DNA of 64,000 nt. It comes from Hyphomonas sp. L-53-1-40. Lineage in GTDB: Bacteria; Pseudomonadota; Alphaproteobacteria; Caulobacterales; Hyphomonadaceae. Position numbers and translations under genes: made by a program. The notes under the pieces were generated by a model. That model searched no databases and had not been told where the DNA came from. It saw nothing but the letters and a program-made list of their open reading frames with translations. The stretch spans positions 62,001 through 126,000 of the forward strand of contig NZ_AWFI01000016.1 of the NCBI RefSeq assembly GCF_000682775.1, given 5' to 3'. The stretch's first letter is position 1; each line of letters begins with the position of its first letter. Below are positions 63,325 to 64,000 of the stretch, piece after piece.

Positions 63325-64000
63325 TCGGTTTCCACACTGCAAGGTTTCCAGGGCCGCGCTTTACAAGGCGCGGCCTTTTTCGATGACGCACCTTTCGTGT
63401 TGAGGGTGATCGCACCTGTCCGGACTACGTCAGACCACAAGACAGGCTCAGCGCAATTGACGGATCGTTCGCCCGTATCCGTCAGGGCGTGTGGGACAAG
63501 TTCATACGCGGCATCGGCGCGAGGATGACAGGCTGTGGCGTCGGCATCGGGGCGCGGCAGCGCTACCCGGCCGATCTCGGTATCCAGAATGCACGGCCAG
63601 TCTGTACACAGTCCTGACGGCTCCAACGTGCTGAACCGCATCGGCGACAAACCATCCCCATCAATATAGCTGATCTTGTGAACCTCTCCACCAGCCAGCC
63701 GCACGAACACGTCACCCGAGGCCGACCAATGCAGCGCCATGGCCGGAGCCGAGATCCACAGCCAGATTGCCGGCCCGCTGAGGGCAACCACAAACAGCCA
63801 GCGCCATACGCCCCTTGCAATCACGGCCAGTCCCAACGCCGCACTGAACAGGACGAGTGAGACACCCGGCATCTGCTTGCCGGGAGATAACCCGCTTGGT
63901 GCCTGATCGGTACACGTCTGGGCGATCCAGAGAATGGCCTCCAGCGAGTAGCCAAAGACACGCAGGCCCAGATCTCCATATCCAAATGGCGTGAGGATCA
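63321..64000 (-). CDS. comEC: ComEC/Rec2-related competence protein, C-terminal part
   Basis: The gene starts beyond the right edge; about 226 residues are visible. The visible part has hydrophobic segments ([38 protein letters not shown]), then a metallo-beta-lactamase-like region with [16 protein letters not shown], ending [13 protein letters not shown]. This end style (...ARPW...) is usual for ComEC of the Caulobacter group, where comEC also converges on lexA. ComEC forms the inner-membrane channel for DNA uptake; in many of these bacteria competence is not known. The lexA terminator hairpin lies in its last 60 coding bases. Confidence 0.8.
   Translation of the reverse strand, partial: ILTPFGYGDLGLRVFGYSLEAILWIAQTCTDQAPSGLSPGKQMPGVSLVLFSAALGLAVIARGVWRWLFVVALSGPAIWLWISAPAMALHWSASGDVFVRLAGGEVHKISYIDGDGLSPMRFSTLEPSGLCTDWPCILDTEIGRVALPRPDADATACHPRADAAYELVPHALTDTGERSVNCAEPVLWSDVVRTGAITLNTKGASSKKAAPCKARPWKPCSVETD
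63352..63380 (+). terminator. Terminator of lexA, inside the end of comEC
   Basis: GGCCGCGC at 63352-63359 pairs exactly with GCGCGGCC at 63368-63375. Five T follow. It is 28 bases after the lexA stop and lies within the antisense coding end of comEC. Confidence 0.88.

Overview
The window is a gene-dense bacterial chromosome segment. It carries about 52 protein genes and no rRNA, tRNA, CRISPR array, transposase or phage gene that I can recognise. Several features point to an alphaproteobacterium: a direct-repeat LexA box of the form GAAC-N7-GAAC in front of lexA, lexA convergent with comEC, a ppiD-trpE-trpG start to the trp genes, the order tpiA-secG-pyrG, and a photolyase/FAD-oxidoreductase/DUF1365/cfa set of the kind run by ECF sigma factors. 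The rich set of TonB-dependent receptors and the general gene style suggest a marine stalked or budding group such as Hyphomonadaceae. That family-level placement is inference.

From 0 to 29 kb the content is mainly nutrient acquisition and catabolism, with somewhat lower GC. It opens with the tail of a class III CoA-transferase and a TonB-dependent receptor. A minus-strand operon follows, with a TolB-like/amidohydrolase lipoprotein, a POT peptide transporter and a beta-helix lipoprotein. Next come a PepSY membrane protein, a LysR regulator and a NylB-like serine hydrolase. From 12.4 to 18.5 kb there is an amine/omega-amino-acid module: a PaiB-like protein, a pyruvate-type aminotransferase, a semialdehyde dehydrogenase, a porin and alanine dehydrogenase. 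The enzymes fit together, because the transaminase would turn pyruvate into alanine and alanine dehydrogenase would regenerate pyruvate. After tex (18.8 to 21.1 kb) comes an iron-type uptake island: a TonB-dependent receptor, ExbB, two ExbD proteins, TonB, an ApbE-DUF2271 fusion, a DUF4198 protein and an EF-hand lipoprotein. Fur-like boxes lie in front of the receptor and of the DUF4198 gene.

From 29 to 54 kb the DNA is more GC-rich and mostly core: an AlgE-like porin, an ArsR regulator with a perfect palindrome beside it, guaA, an aspartyl beta-hydroxylase-like protein, an RsmB-type methyltransferase, guaB, rlmE, a Ppx/GppA phosphatase, hspQ, hldE, pyrG, secG and tpiA. Accessory genes are scattered among these. 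They include an AT-rich membrane/coiled-coil ORF beside a dispersed repeat, an indoleamine 2,3-dioxygenase homologue, a dodecin-like protein, and a 59-residue ORF coupled to hldE. The photolyase gene at 46.1 kb is frameshifted. It heads an operon with an FAD oxidoreductase, DUF1365 and cyclopropane-fatty-acid synthase, behind a candidate TGATCC-type ECF promoter.

From 55 to 64 kb lie ppiD-trpE-trpG and trpD-trpC-lexA. They are separated by two minus-strand genes: a pyridoxamine-oxidase-like stress protein and a lipoprotein with a methyltransferase fold. The window ends inside comEC. I see no single obviously new defence or mobile system. The most promising leads are the ApbE-DUF2271/DUF4198 iron locus, the NylB/aminotransferase/dehydrogenase/Ald grouping, the ArsR palindrome, the three-hairpin element at 51.8 kb, and the membrane-lipid operon behind the broken photolyase.
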